Shown here: positions 1-5,371 of the stretch, one piece after another
How the letters are laid out: every line of letters begins with the position of its first letter
Numbering within the stretch: the first letter of the stretch is position 1
NCBI GenBank assembly: GCA_030036975.1
Contig: JASHSE010000132.1
Coordinates: 1-5,737 of the forward strand
DNA from: Xanthobacteraceae bacterium
GTDB taxonomy: Bacteria > Pseudomonadota > Alphaproteobacteria > Rhizobiales > Xanthobacteraceae
DNA: 5,737 bases
Reading direction: 5' to 3'
Notes under the pieces: model-generated
Told to the model about the DNA's origin: nothing
The model's database searches: none
What the model saw: only the letters and a program-made list of their open reading frames with translations
Translations under genes and position numbers: made by a program

Positions 1-44
1 ACGGGAGGAGCGGCGTTGGCGCGCTTATAGCGGCGCGGCGTGCG

Positions 45-78
45 AAAAACAAGAAAAGCCGGTTATTTTGGCCGCTTT
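45..78 (-). terminator. Likely intrinsic terminator of the UbiK-like gene
   Basis: Read on the minus strand, a short stem lies just after the stop codon of the UbiK-like gene. AAAGC (plus 74-78) pairs with GCTTT (plus 55-59), and an inner GG/CC pair (72-73 with 61-62) follows past a one-base bulge. The loop is A-rich, and a T-rich run (TTTTCTTGTTTTT, plus 57-45) follows. This resembles a weak Rho-independent terminator. The stem is short and bulged, so the T tract carries most of the call. Confidence 0.4.
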
Positions 79-93
79 GGGCGATCGGCGGCG

Positions 94-360
94 CTAGCCC
101 GGATTGGCCGTCCTGGCGACCGCCGCTTCGAGCACGGCGACGCGCGCCTTGAGGGCTTCGTTCTCCTCGCGCGCGATGCGGGCCATGTCTTTCACCGCCT
201 CGAAATCCTCGCGCCGCACCACGTCGAGCTCGCGCAGGACCCGCTCCGCCTGGCTGCGAAACAGCGTCTCGAATTCGCGCCGCACCCCGTGCGCCGCCCC
301 GGCCGCATCGTTCATGAGCCGCGCGACTTCATCGAAGAACCGGTTGGTCGTCTGCACCAT
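94..360 (-). CDS. ubiK: UbiK/BMFP-family accessory factor (coiled-coil protein)
   Basis: An 88-residue protein of the BMFP/DUF526 family (Brucella membrane fusogenic protein; E. coli UbiK, formerly YqiC). In E. coli UbiK helps aerobic ubiquinone synthesis by binding the UbiJ scaffold, and family members form trimers and bind membranes. Visible here: an amphipathic N-terminal helix (TTNRFFDEVARLMNDAAG, 4-21), a central helix with REFETLFRSQAERVLRELDVVRREDFEAV (about 28-56), and a C-terminal coiled coil with hydrophobic heptad spacing (ENEALKARVAVLEAAVA, 66-82). No signal peptide or membrane segment is seen. The ATG at 360 was chosen because GGAGG (plus 366-370) lies five bases upstream and family members start at this point; the open frame runs on to 552 without family resemblance. 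It is transcribed divergently from lgt. The family call is firm; a ubiquinone role in this organism is inferred. Confidence 0.88.
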   Translation of the reverse strand: MVQTTNRFFDEVARLMNDAAGAAHGVRREFETLFRSQAERVLRELDVVRREDFEAVKDMARIAREENEALKARVAVLEAAVARTANPG

Positions 361-514
361 GGTCGCCTCCGAAAGCGCGCCACTACGCCCGCTTGGCGCC
401 CCGCTTGCCATACGGGCAGACAATGGCGATGGTGCGCCGCCGTCGCAAGGGGCGGTTCCGCAGGGGCGATCAATTGAGGAGGGCGTCTCTCGCGCTCGCA
501 AGGGAATCCACCTG
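361..514. other. Divergent spacer between ubiK-like gene and lgt
   Basis: This spacer must hold the start signals for the minus-strand UbiK-like gene and the plus-strand lgt operon, unless promoters lie inside genes. I see the ribosome binding site of the UbiK-like gene (366-370, complement strand), a purine run GAGGAGGG (476-483) and AAGGGA (500-505) before lgt. TTGCCA (405-410) could be a plus-strand -35, but the hexamer 17 bases on (GATGGT) is a poor -10. No promoter can be named with confidence. Confidence 0.4.
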
Positions 515-1357
515 ATGCTCGTCTTGCCGGTCCTGCCGTATCCCGCCATCAACCCGGTTTTGATCCACCTCGGTCCGCTGGCGGTGCGCTGGTACGCGCT
601 CGCCTACATCGTCGGCATTCTGCTCGGCTGGATTTATGCGCGGGCGATCATCCGGTCGCCGCGCCTGTGGGGCGGCCCGGCGCCGCTCGGCACCCTTGAT
701 TTCGACGACTTCGTTATTTGGATCACGCTCGGCATCATCCTCGGCGGCCGCATCGGCTACGTGTTGTTCTACAATCTGCCGCTGTTCGTCGCGCATCCGT
801 TGCAGATCCTGGAATTGTGGAACGGCGGCATGTCGTTTCACGGCGGCGTGCTGGGCTGCATCGTCGCCATCGTGTTGTTCGCGCTCAATCGCGGCATTCC
901 GATCCTGGCGCTGGGCGACGTGACCACCGCGGTGGCGCCGATCGGGCTGTTTCTCGGCCGCATCGCCAATTTCATCAACGGCGAATTGTGGGGCCGGCCG
1001 ACCAACGTGCCGTGGGCGATGGTGTTCCCGAATGGCGGCCCGGTGCCGCGCCACCCGAGCCAGCTCTACGAAGCCGCGCTGGAGGGCATCGTGCTGTTCG
1101 CGGTGCTGAACCTGTTGGTGCGGCTCGGCGCGCTCAAGCGGCCGGGCATCGTCACCGGCTGCTTTGCCCTCGGCTACGGCGTGGCGCGCATCACCTGCGA
1201 ATTCTTTCGCGAGCCCGACGCGCAGCTCGGATTTCTCTGGGGCGGCCTGACCATGGGAATGTTGTTGTGTATTCCGCTGATGCTGGCCGGCGTCGCGATC
1301 CTCGCCTACGCCGCGACCTGCGAGCCCAAGCCCAAACCCAAGCCAAAGAATGGCTGA
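515..1357 (+). CDS. lgt: Prolipoprotein diacylglyceryl transferase Lgt
   Basis: An inner-membrane enzyme of 280 residues. It transfers diacylglycerol from phosphatidylglycerol to the lipobox cysteine of prolipoproteins, the first step of lipoprotein maturation before Lsp and Lnt. Family marks: RWYALAYIVGILLGW (25-39, first clear membrane helix), GMSFHGGVLG (105-114) with His109 matching the essential E. coli His103, and the signature GRIANFINGELWGR (148-161) with Arg149 matching Arg143. Next come the stretch PRHPSQLYEAALEG (178-191) and FREPD (231-235), whose Arg232 probably matches Arg239. Hydrophobic segments fit about seven membrane helices. The ATG at 515 is preceded by AAGGGA nine bases away; the same frame extends upstream to 104, but only antisense to the UbiK-like gene. 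The C-terminus is an odd Lys-Pro tail (PKPKPKPKNG, 271-280). The gene opens a plus-strand operon and overlaps the methyltransferase gene by 8 bases. Confidence 0.96.
   Translation: MLVLPVLPYPAINPVLIHLGPLAVRWYALAYIVGILLGWIYARAIIRSPRLWGGPAPLGTLDFDDFVIWITLGIILGGRIGYVLFYNLPLFVAHPLQILELWNGGMSFHGGVLGCIVAIVLFALNRGIPILALGDVTTAVAPIGLFLGRIANFINGELWGRPTNVPWAMVFPNGGPVPRHPSQLYEAALEGIVLFAVLNLLVRLGALKRPGIVTGCFALGYGVARITCEFFREPDAQLGFLWGGLTMGMLLCIPLMLAGVAILAYAATCEPKPKPKPKNG
1325..1348 (+). repeat. Six-base coding repeat (CCCAAG-like) at the lgt 3' end
   Basis: Four near-identical 6-base units (CCCAAG, CCCAAA, CCCAAG, CCAAAG) encode the Pro-Lys dipeptide four times at the Lgt C-terminus. The array ends two bases before the ATG of the methyltransferase gene, so it also forms that gene's upstream sequence and leaves no proper Shine-Dalgarno site there. 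Loss or gain of whole units would keep the lgt frame and the overlap. Confidence 0.85.
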
Positions 1358-2456
1358 CGATATCGCACCGCTCGAAGGCGAAATCCGCCGGCTGATCGGC
1401 ATTGCCGGGCCGATGCCGATCGCCCAATACATGCGGTTGTGCCTCTCCCATCCGCAATACGGCTATTACATGAATCGCGATCCGCTCGGCAGCGGCGGCG
1501 ATTTCATCACCGCGCCCGAGATCAGCCAAATGTTCGGCGAGATCATCGGGCTATGGCTCGCCTCGGTCTGGAAAGCGCTCGGCGCGCCTGAGAACATCAG
1601 ATTGATCGAGCTCGGCCCCGGCCGCGGCACCATGCTGATCGACGCGTTGCGCGCCGCCAAGACGGTGCCGGGCTTTCACGCCGCCATCGTGTTGCATCTG
1701 GTCGAGATCAGCCCGGCTTTGCAGAAAGTCCAGGAGCGCCGGCTCGAACCGCTGGGCCTGCCGATGCTTTGGCATACCGCGCTGGAGCAAGTTCCGGCCG
1801 GGCCGTGCTTGATCGTCGCCAACGAATTCATCGATGCGCTGCCGATCCATCAGGCCGTCAAGCAACGCGACGGTTGGCACGAGCGCGGCGTCATTGTCGG
1901 CGCCGACGGCGGCGTGCTGGCGATCGGCACGATGCGCGATCCGCTGCCGCACTTCGAGGCGACGTTGCCGCCCGGCCTGCGTCTGTCGCCCGAGGGCTCG
2001 ATCTACGAATGGCGCTCCGATACGGCGGCGCTCGAGATCGGCCGGCGCGTACGCGAGGACGGCGCGGCGCTGCTCATCGACTATGGCCACGCCTGGTACG
2101 GCCTGGGCGAAACCTTGCAGGCGGTTTCCGGGCACAGCTTCGCCGATCCGCTGCGCTCGCCCGGTGCGGTCGACTTGACCGCGCACGTCGACTTTCAAGC
2201 GCTGGCGCAGGCCGCCGAAAGCATCGGCGGCCGCAGCCACGGACCGGTCGCGCAACGCGATTGGCTGCGGCGGCTCGGCATCGATCAGCGCGCCGCGGCG
2301 CTCAAGGCGCACGCGCCGTACGGCAAGAGCACCGAAATCGACCAGGCGCTGTCGCGCCTTACCGCGAGCGGGGCGCGCGGCATGGGCGAACTGTGCAAGG
2401 TCATGGCCATCGCCGATCCAAAGCTGCGCGAGCTTCCCGGGTTCGAGACGCCATGA
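1350..2456 (+). CDS. MidA/NDUFAF7-family SAM-dependent methyltransferase
   Basis: A 368-residue class I SAM-dependent methyltransferase of the COG1565 (DUF185) family. The mitochondrial member NDUFAF7 (MidA in Dictyostelium) dimethylates an arginine of the NDUFS2 subunit and is needed for complex I assembly; bacterial substrates are not established. Marks in order: HPQYGYYMNRDPLGSGG (34-50) running into GGDFITAPEISQMFGE (49-64), the family signature; SAM-binding motif I LIELGPGRGTM (85-95); HLVEISP (116-122), acidic motif II; ANEFIDALPIHQ (157-168); LLIDYGHAW (241-249); AVDLTAHVDF (273-282); and GMGELCKVMAIAD (344-356). The length is normal and all motifs are present. The ATG lies within the last codons of lgt, with no good ribosome binding site, so translation is probably coupled to lgt. 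The 3' end overlaps pgeF by 4 bases (ATGA). Family is firm; the substrate, perhaps the NuoD/NDUFS2 equivalent, is inferred. Confidence 0.92.
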   Translation: MADDIAPLEGEIRRLIGIAGPMPIAQYMRLCLSHPQYGYYMNRDPLGSGGDFITAPEISQMFGEIIGLWLASVWKALGAPENIRLIELGPGRGTMLIDALRAAKTVPGFHAAIVLHLVEISPALQKVQERRLEPLGLPMLWHTALEQVPAGPCLIVANEFIDALPIHQAVKQRDGWHERGVIVGADGGVLAIGTMRDPLPHFEATLPPGLRLSPEGSIYEWRSDTAALEIGRRVREDGAALLIDYGHAWYGLGETLQAVSGHSFADPLRSPGAVDLTAHVDFQALAQAAESIGGRSHGPVAQRDWLRRLGIDQRAAALKAHAPYGKSTEIDQALSRLTASGARGMGELCKVMAIADPKLRELPGFETP

Positions 2457-3235
2457 TGATGCTCACGGCGCCAACGCTCGCGCTTCCCGGCATCCGCCAC
2501 GCCTTCTTCACCCGTCAGGGCGGTGTCTCGACCGGGCTCTATGCCAGCCTCAACGGCGGCATCGGCTCGGCCGATACCGCCGCCAATGTCGGCGCCAATC
2601 GCGCCCGCATGGCCGCTGCATTGGGCGTCGAGCCGCGCCGCCTGCTCAGCGCGTTTCAGATCCATTCGCCGCAGGTGATCGTCGCCACACAGCCGTGGCC
2701 GGGTGAGGCGCGGCCGCGGGTTGACGGCATCGTCACGCGCATTCCGAGGCTCGCCCTCGGCGTGATCACCGCCGATTGCGGCCCGGTTCTGTTCGCCGAG
2801 CCGCAGGCCGGCGTGATCGGCGCGGCCCATGCCGGCTGGCGCGGCGCGCTCGCCGGGATCATCGAGGCCACGGTCGCAGCCATGGCGGGGCTCGGCGCCG
2901 CCCGCGCCAAAATCCGCGCCGCGCTCGGGCCGATGATCCGCCAGCGCAGTTACGAAGTCGGGCCCGACCTGATCGAGCGCTTCGCCGCCGCGGACCCCGC
3001 GGCAAAGCCGTTCTTCGCGCCGGCGGCGCGCCCCGGTCACGCCCTGTTTGATCTCGCCGGCTACATCGCGGCGCGGCTGCGGCGCGCCGGACTGGACCAC
3101 GTCGAAGACCTTGATGCGTGCACCTATGCGGACCCGGAACTGTTTTTCAGCTACCGCCGCGCCACTCACCGGGGCGAAGCCGATTACGGGCGGCACGTCA
3201 ACGCCATTGCGTTAACCGGGCGAAATGGCGAATAG
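2453..3235 (+). CDS. pgeF: Peptidoglycan editing factor PgeF (YfiH/DUF152, multicopper 'laccase-domain' family)
   Basis: A 260-residue cytoplasmic protein of the YfiH/LACC1 family. E. coli PgeF prevents mis-incorporation of L-serine in place of L-alanine in peptidoglycan precursors; homologues also show purine nucleoside phosphorylase and adenosine deaminase activity, and older annotations say polyphenol oxidase. Marks: HAFFTRQGGVSTGLYASLN (16-34), NVGANR (45-50), FQIHSPQV (68-75), VITADCGPV (104-112), AAHAGWRG (124-131), ALGPMIRQRSYEVG (157-170), DACTYADPELFFSYRR (221-236). His71, Cys109 and His126 correspond to the known metal-binding triad (His71, Cys107, His124 in E. coli). The start is ambiguous among three tandem ATGs (2453, 2456, 2459); the first gives the ATGA overlap with the preceding stop. 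The usual family C-terminus is near the NAIAL motif (250-254); the last residues (TGRNGE) and the TAG stop run into the heptamer array. It is the last gene of the operon. Confidence 0.94.
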   Translation: MMMLTAPTLALPGIRHAFFTRQGGVSTGLYASLNGGIGSADTAANVGANRARMAAALGVEPRRLLSAFQIHSPQVIVATQPWPGEARPRVDGIVTRIPRLALGVITADCGPVLFAEPQAGVIGAAHAGWRGALAGIIEATVAAMAGLGAARAKIRAALGPMIRQRSYEVGPDLIERFAAADPAAKPFFAPAARPGHALFDLAGYIAARLRRAGLDHVEDLDACTYADPELFFSYRRATHRGEADYGRHVNAIALTGRNGE

Positions 3236-3366
3236 CGAATGGCGAGTGGAGCTTTCACACGGGGGCGAATGGCGAATGGAGCTTTCACAAGCGGGCGAAT
3301 AGCGAATAGAGCTTTCACAAGTCATTTGTCTATTCGCCATTCGCTATTCGCCACTCGCCATTCGCC
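3219..3366. repeat. Heptamer array (RGCGAAT) in both orientations, forming a long inverted repeat
   Basis: The heptamer GGCGAAT or AGCGAAT (variant GGCGAGT) recurs on the plus strand at 3227, 3234, 3241, 3264, 3271, 3294 and 3301, with an imperfect 8-base copy at 3219. Its complement (ATTCGCC, ATTCGCT, ACTCGCC) runs without gaps from 3332 to 3366 in five units. The left arm 3226-3245 and the right arm 3334-3353 are perfect 20-base complements, and wobble pairs extend the stem to 3250/3329. Nearer the centre, 3302-3310 pairs perfectly with 3329-3337, giving an alternative hairpin. The array spans the pgeF stop codon. It could end or protect the upstream transcript, or be a dispersed slippage-prone repeat; it is not a recognised insertion sequence. 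Confidence 0.9.
3231..3320 (+). repeat. Three-copy 30-base tandem repeat
   Basis: Three 30-base units begin at 3231, 3261 and 3291. Each carries GCGAAT heptamers followed by a constant module ending GAGCTTTCACAM. Units two and three differ at 3 positions; units one and two differ at 6, four of them in the first four bases. The units lie inside the left half of the heptamer array, so the region was probably built by heptamer expansion and then duplication of a larger unit. Confidence 0.85.
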
Positions 3367-3447
3367 ACCTAGGGCTGCCCCGTAAGGCGCCGGCAACCAC
3401 TTGAAAACCTTAAGGAAAAAGGCGCGGGGACAAGCCCCGGATTCATA

Positions 3448-3476
3448 TTGCCAGCCCGGCGGGCGGCTTGTATCAG
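3448..3476 (+). promoter_or_regulatory. Candidate sigma70-type promoter of prs
   Basis: TTGCCA (3448-3453; five of six matches to TTGACA) and TATCAG (3471-3476; four of six to TATAAT) are separated by exactly 17 bases. Transcription would start near 3483, about 30 bases before the chosen prs start. It would also lie after the in-frame TTG at 3468, which argues against that longer start. This is a pattern match by eye without experimental support. Confidence 0.4.
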
Positions 3477-3512
3477 GGCCGCGTGAAGCCAAAGCGCGCG
3501 CGGGAGAAAGTC

Positions 3513-4487
3513 ATGGCCGGCACCAGGCAGCTTCATGCCGGCAACAACGGAACGATGAAGCTTGTCGCCGGCAATTCCAACCCGGCGCTTGCCGGAGCGA
3601 TCGGCCAATATCTCGGCATCCCGCTGACCAAGGCGGTGGTGCGGCGCTTTGCCGACAAGGAAATCTTCGTCGAGATTCAGGAAAACGTCCGCGGCGCCGA
3701 CGCCTTTGTGATCCAATCGACGTCGTTCCCGGCCAACGACCATCTGATGGAGTTGCTGATCATCATCGACACGCTGCGGCGCGCCTCGGCGCGGCGCATC
3801 ACGGCGGTGATCCCCTACTACGGCTATGCCCGGCAGGATCGCAAGGTCGGGCCGCGCACGCCGATATCCGCCAAGCTCGTCGCCAACCTGATCGCCACGG
3901 CCGGCGCCGACCGCGTGCTCACGCTTGATCTGCACGCCGGACAAATTCAGGGCTTCTTCGACATTCCGACCGACAATTTGTTCGCCGCGCCGGTGATGAT
4001 GCGCGACATCAAGGAGCGCTTCAAGCTCGGCAAGGTCATCGTCGTGTCCCCGGACGTGGGCGGCGTGGTACGCGCCCGCGGCCTCGCCAAGCGCATCGAC
4101 GCGCCGCTGGCCATCATCGACAAGCGGCGCGAGCGGCCGGGCGAGTCCGAGGTCGCCAACGTCATCGGCCGAGTCGACGGCGGCATTTGCGTGCTGGTCG
4201 ACGACATCGTCGATTCCGGCGGCACGCTGATCAATGCCGCCGAAGCGCTCCTGGAGAAGGGCGCGAGCGCCGTCTACGCCTATGCCAGCCACGGCGTGCT
4301 GTCCGGCGGTGCGGTGACGCAGGTCAGCGGCTCACAGCTGAAGGAACTCGTCATCACCGATTCGATCCAGCCGACGCAGGCGGTCGCCGAGGCGAAAAAT
4401 ATCCGCGTGCTGCCCATTGCGCCTCTGATCGGCGAAGCGATCAGCCGCACCGCCGCCGAGGAATCGGTGTCGAGCCTGTTCGACTGA
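3513..4487 (+). CDS. prs: Ribose-phosphate pyrophosphokinase (PRPP synthetase)
   Basis: A cytoplasmic enzyme of 324 residues that makes PRPP from ribose 5-phosphate and ATP, feeding purine, pyrimidine, NAD, histidine and tryptophan synthesis. The sequence follows bacterial class I Prs throughout: KLVAGNSNPALA (16-27), RRFADKEIFVEIQENVRG (44-61), QSTSFPANDHLMEL (68-81), the flexible ATP loop PYYGYARQDRK (101-111), the PRPP synthetase signature region DLHAGQIQGFFDIPTDNL (139-156), VVSPDVGGVVRAR (177-189), IIDKRR (201-206) and the ribose-phosphate loop VLVDDIVDSGGT (227-238). The ATG at 3513 follows GGAG (3503-3506) at six bases. A start at 3555 would begin directly at MKLVAGN, as many family members nearly do, and a TTG at 3468 would add 15 residues. 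The gene has its own candidate promoter and is separated from pgeF by the heptamer array, so it is probably an independent unit. Confidence 0.95.
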   Translation: MAGTRQLHAGNNGTMKLVAGNSNPALAGAIGQYLGIPLTKAVVRRFADKEIFVEIQENVRGADAFVIQSTSFPANDHLMELLIIIDTLRRASARRITAVIPYYGYARQDRKVGPRTPISAKLVANLIATAGADRVLTLDLHAGQIQGFFDIPTDNLFAAPVMMRDIKERFKLGKVIVVSPDVGGVVRARGLAKRIDAPLAIIDKRRERPGESEVANVIGRVDGGICVLVDDIVDSGGTLINAAEALLEKGASAVYAYASHGVLSGGAVTQVSGSQLKELVITDSIQPTQAVAEAKNIRVLPIAPLIGEAISRTAAEESVSSLFD

Positions 4488-4489
4488 CC

Positions 4490-4506
4490 GTTAACTATTG
4501 CTTAAC
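4490..4506. promoter_or_regulatory. Candidate CtrA-binding site (GTTAA-N7-TTAAC)
   Basis: The sequence is GTTAA, seven bases, TTAAC. It fits the alphaproteobacterial cell-cycle regulator CtrA consensus TTAA-N7-TTAAC perfectly and reads as a full consensus on both strands. Such AT-rich half-sites are rare by chance in this GC-rich DNA. It begins two bases after the prs stop codon and about 185 bases upstream of the YbjN promoter candidate. No clear promoter overlaps it, so the regulated gene is uncertain. Confidence 0.45.
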
Positions 4507-4594
4507 TGTTATGCGGACTGCAGCGGGCAGGGAACCGAACCGTCCGCCCTTGAGAGCCCGAGTCAACTTGTCGCAGGCTTGATTGTGGACGGCA

Positions 4595-4617
4595 GCACCG
4601 CGCGCATTGTGCGGTGC
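4595..4617 (+). other. Stable hairpin in the prs-YbjN spacer
   Basis: GCACCGCGC (4595-4603) pairs with GTGCGGTGC (4609-4617) over nine base pairs, one of them G-T, around a five-base loop. No T run follows, so it is not a standard intrinsic terminator. It may end or protect the prs transcript, or be incidental in GC-rich DNA. Confidence 0.4.
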
Positions 4618-4674
4618 CGGCAAATCACTTCATGAAGCAAACAACGGCTGCGCGGGGCGGACGCGGGAGCCGAA

Positions 4675-4703
4675 TTGGCGGGCGGAATCCGAACGACTAT
4701 AGT
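4675..4703 (+). promoter_or_regulatory. Candidate promoter of the YbjN gene with palindromic -10
   Basis: TTGGCG (4675-4680; four of six to TTGACA) and TATAGT (4698-4703; five of six to TATAAT) have the ideal 17-base spacing. The -10 sits inside a perfect 12-base palindrome, CGACTATAGTCG (4694-4705), and the spacer holds a GANTC site (GAATC, 4685-4689). A start near 4710 leaves a leader of about 125 bases. The palindrome could be a small operator or could let the -10 work on both strands. Confidence 0.45.
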
Positions 4704-4835
4704 CGGCGGGCCTGCTGATTCGCGGCATCCGGTCAAGCTTGCGGGCCGCACTTGTCCCTGCGTCAAATCGCAGCCCCGGGGTCGGCAAGGTCCAGTGGCG
4801 TGCGCATTTCCACCCCTCAAAGCCGTGGAGGCGTC

Positions 4836-5336
4836 ATGTCCGTCATCGAACTCGCGCGCGACGACAAAACCAGTCCCCTCGAAGTGGTCGAGCGCATGGC
4901 CGCGTCGAACGACTGGCCGTTCGAGCGCGCCGGCGAGGACGAGATCGCGCTCCACGTGACCGGGCGCTGGACCAATTACCAGATCTCCTTCACCTGGATG
5001 AGCGGCATCGAGGCGCTGCACGTGGCCTGCGCCTTCGACATGAAGGTGCCCGAGCCGCGGCTTGCCGAGGTGCAGTCGCTGATCGCCCTGATCAACGAGC
5101 AAATGTGGATCGGGCATTTCGACGTGTGGCTGCAGAACGGCGTGGTCATGTTCCGGCACGCGCTGGTGCTGGCGGGCGGCGTCGCCGCGTCGGACCGGCA
5201 ATGCGAGGCGGTGCTCGGCAGCGCGCTCGATTCCTGCGAGCGCTACTATCCGGCCTTCCAGTTCGTCGTCTGGGCCGGAAAACCGGCGCGCGAGGCCATG
5301 GACGCCGTGATGTTCGAGACCTCGGGCGAGGCTTGA
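4836..5336 (+). CDS. YbjN domain-containing protein
   Basis: A 166-residue cytoplasmic protein with the YbjN domain, a fold related to type III secretion chaperones. Its molecular function is not settled; E. coli YbjN has been linked to stress tolerance and motility. Visible: a short N-terminal helical lead (SPLEVVERMAASNDWPFER, 13-31), an acidic patch and strand region (AGEDEIALHVTGRWTNYQISFTW, 32-54), the conserved core LINEQMWIGHFDVW (85-98) then GVVMFRHALVL (102-112), and the C-terminal segment YYPAFQFVVWAGKPAREAM (137-155). No signal peptide or membrane segment is seen. The ATG at 4836 has GGAGG (4827-4831) four bases upstream; the open frame reaches back to 4752 without a better start. 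It has its own promoter candidate and lies 144 bases before proC on the same strand. Domain assignment is good; the role is unknown. Confidence 0.88.
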   Translation: MSVIELARDDKTSPLEVVERMAASNDWPFERAGEDEIALHVTGRWTNYQISFTWMSGIEALHVACAFDMKVPEPRLAEVQSLIALINEQMWIGHFDVWLQNGVVMFRHALVLAGGVAASDRQCEAVLGSALDSCERYYPAFQFVVWAGKPAREAMDAVMFETSGEA

Positions 5337-5371
5337 ACCGTTCGTTTCGATGGCGATGGCTCGCCGCGATC

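Larger units (their letters stand above)
4488..4835. other. 348-base gene-free region between prs and the YbjN gene
   Basis: I see no convincing coding sequence here. The region holds a CtrA-type box right after the prs stop, a possible stem GCGGAC/GTCCGC (4513-4518 with 4542-4547), a 9-base-pair hairpin (4595-4617), a 10-base palindrome CTTCATGAAG (4628-4637), and a promoter candidate (4675-4703). A leader of about 125 bases then runs to the next start codon. GANTC sites (the recognition sequence of the CcrM methylase) occur at 4560, 4685 and 4717. Transcription of prs probably ends here, but no stem is followed by a T tract, so termination would be Rho-dependent or use an imperfect hairpin. 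Confidence 0.6.

Noticed and set aside
104..514. Upstream extension of the lgt frame by 137 codons
   Set aside because: It runs antisense through the UbiK-like gene, is Ser/Arg/Ala-rich with no family likeness, and Lgt proteins begin at about residue 1 of the 515 start.
470..1432. Long minus-strand open frame (320 residues) opposite lgt
   Set aside because: Its composition (His, Arg, Gln, Asp, Ala-rich without motifs) is typical of the complement of a GC-rich gene, and lgt on the other strand is certain.
1769..2452. N-terminal extension of the pgeF frame inside the methyltransferase gene
   Set aside because: The Arg/Ala-rich translation is an out-of-frame reading of the methyltransferase; PgeF similarity begins at the ATG cluster at 2453.
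2285..3196. Long minus-strand open frame opposite pgeF
   Set aside because: Same low-information composition, no motif, and it covers a well-supported pgeF.
3231..3320. CRISPR array
   Set aside because: The 30-base units are adjacent with no unique spacers between them, and no cas gene is near.
3219..3366. Insertion sequence remnant or transposon end
   Set aside because: No transposase fragment or flanking target duplication is visible; simple heptamer iteration explains the inverted symmetry.
3425..3439. CGGGG/CCCCG hairpin before prs as a terminator
   Set aside because: Only five base pairs and no T tract; such pairs are common in GC-rich DNA and it lies just upstream of the promoter candidate.
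3369..4292. Long minus-strand open frame opposite prs
   Set aside because: A shadow of prs; the prs motifs are unmistakable and this frame has none.
4531..4541. tRNA T-arm-like sequence on the minus strand (GGTTCGGTTCC)
   Set aside because: It lacks the conserved A at the T-loop position, and no acceptor, D or anticodon stem can be drawn around it.
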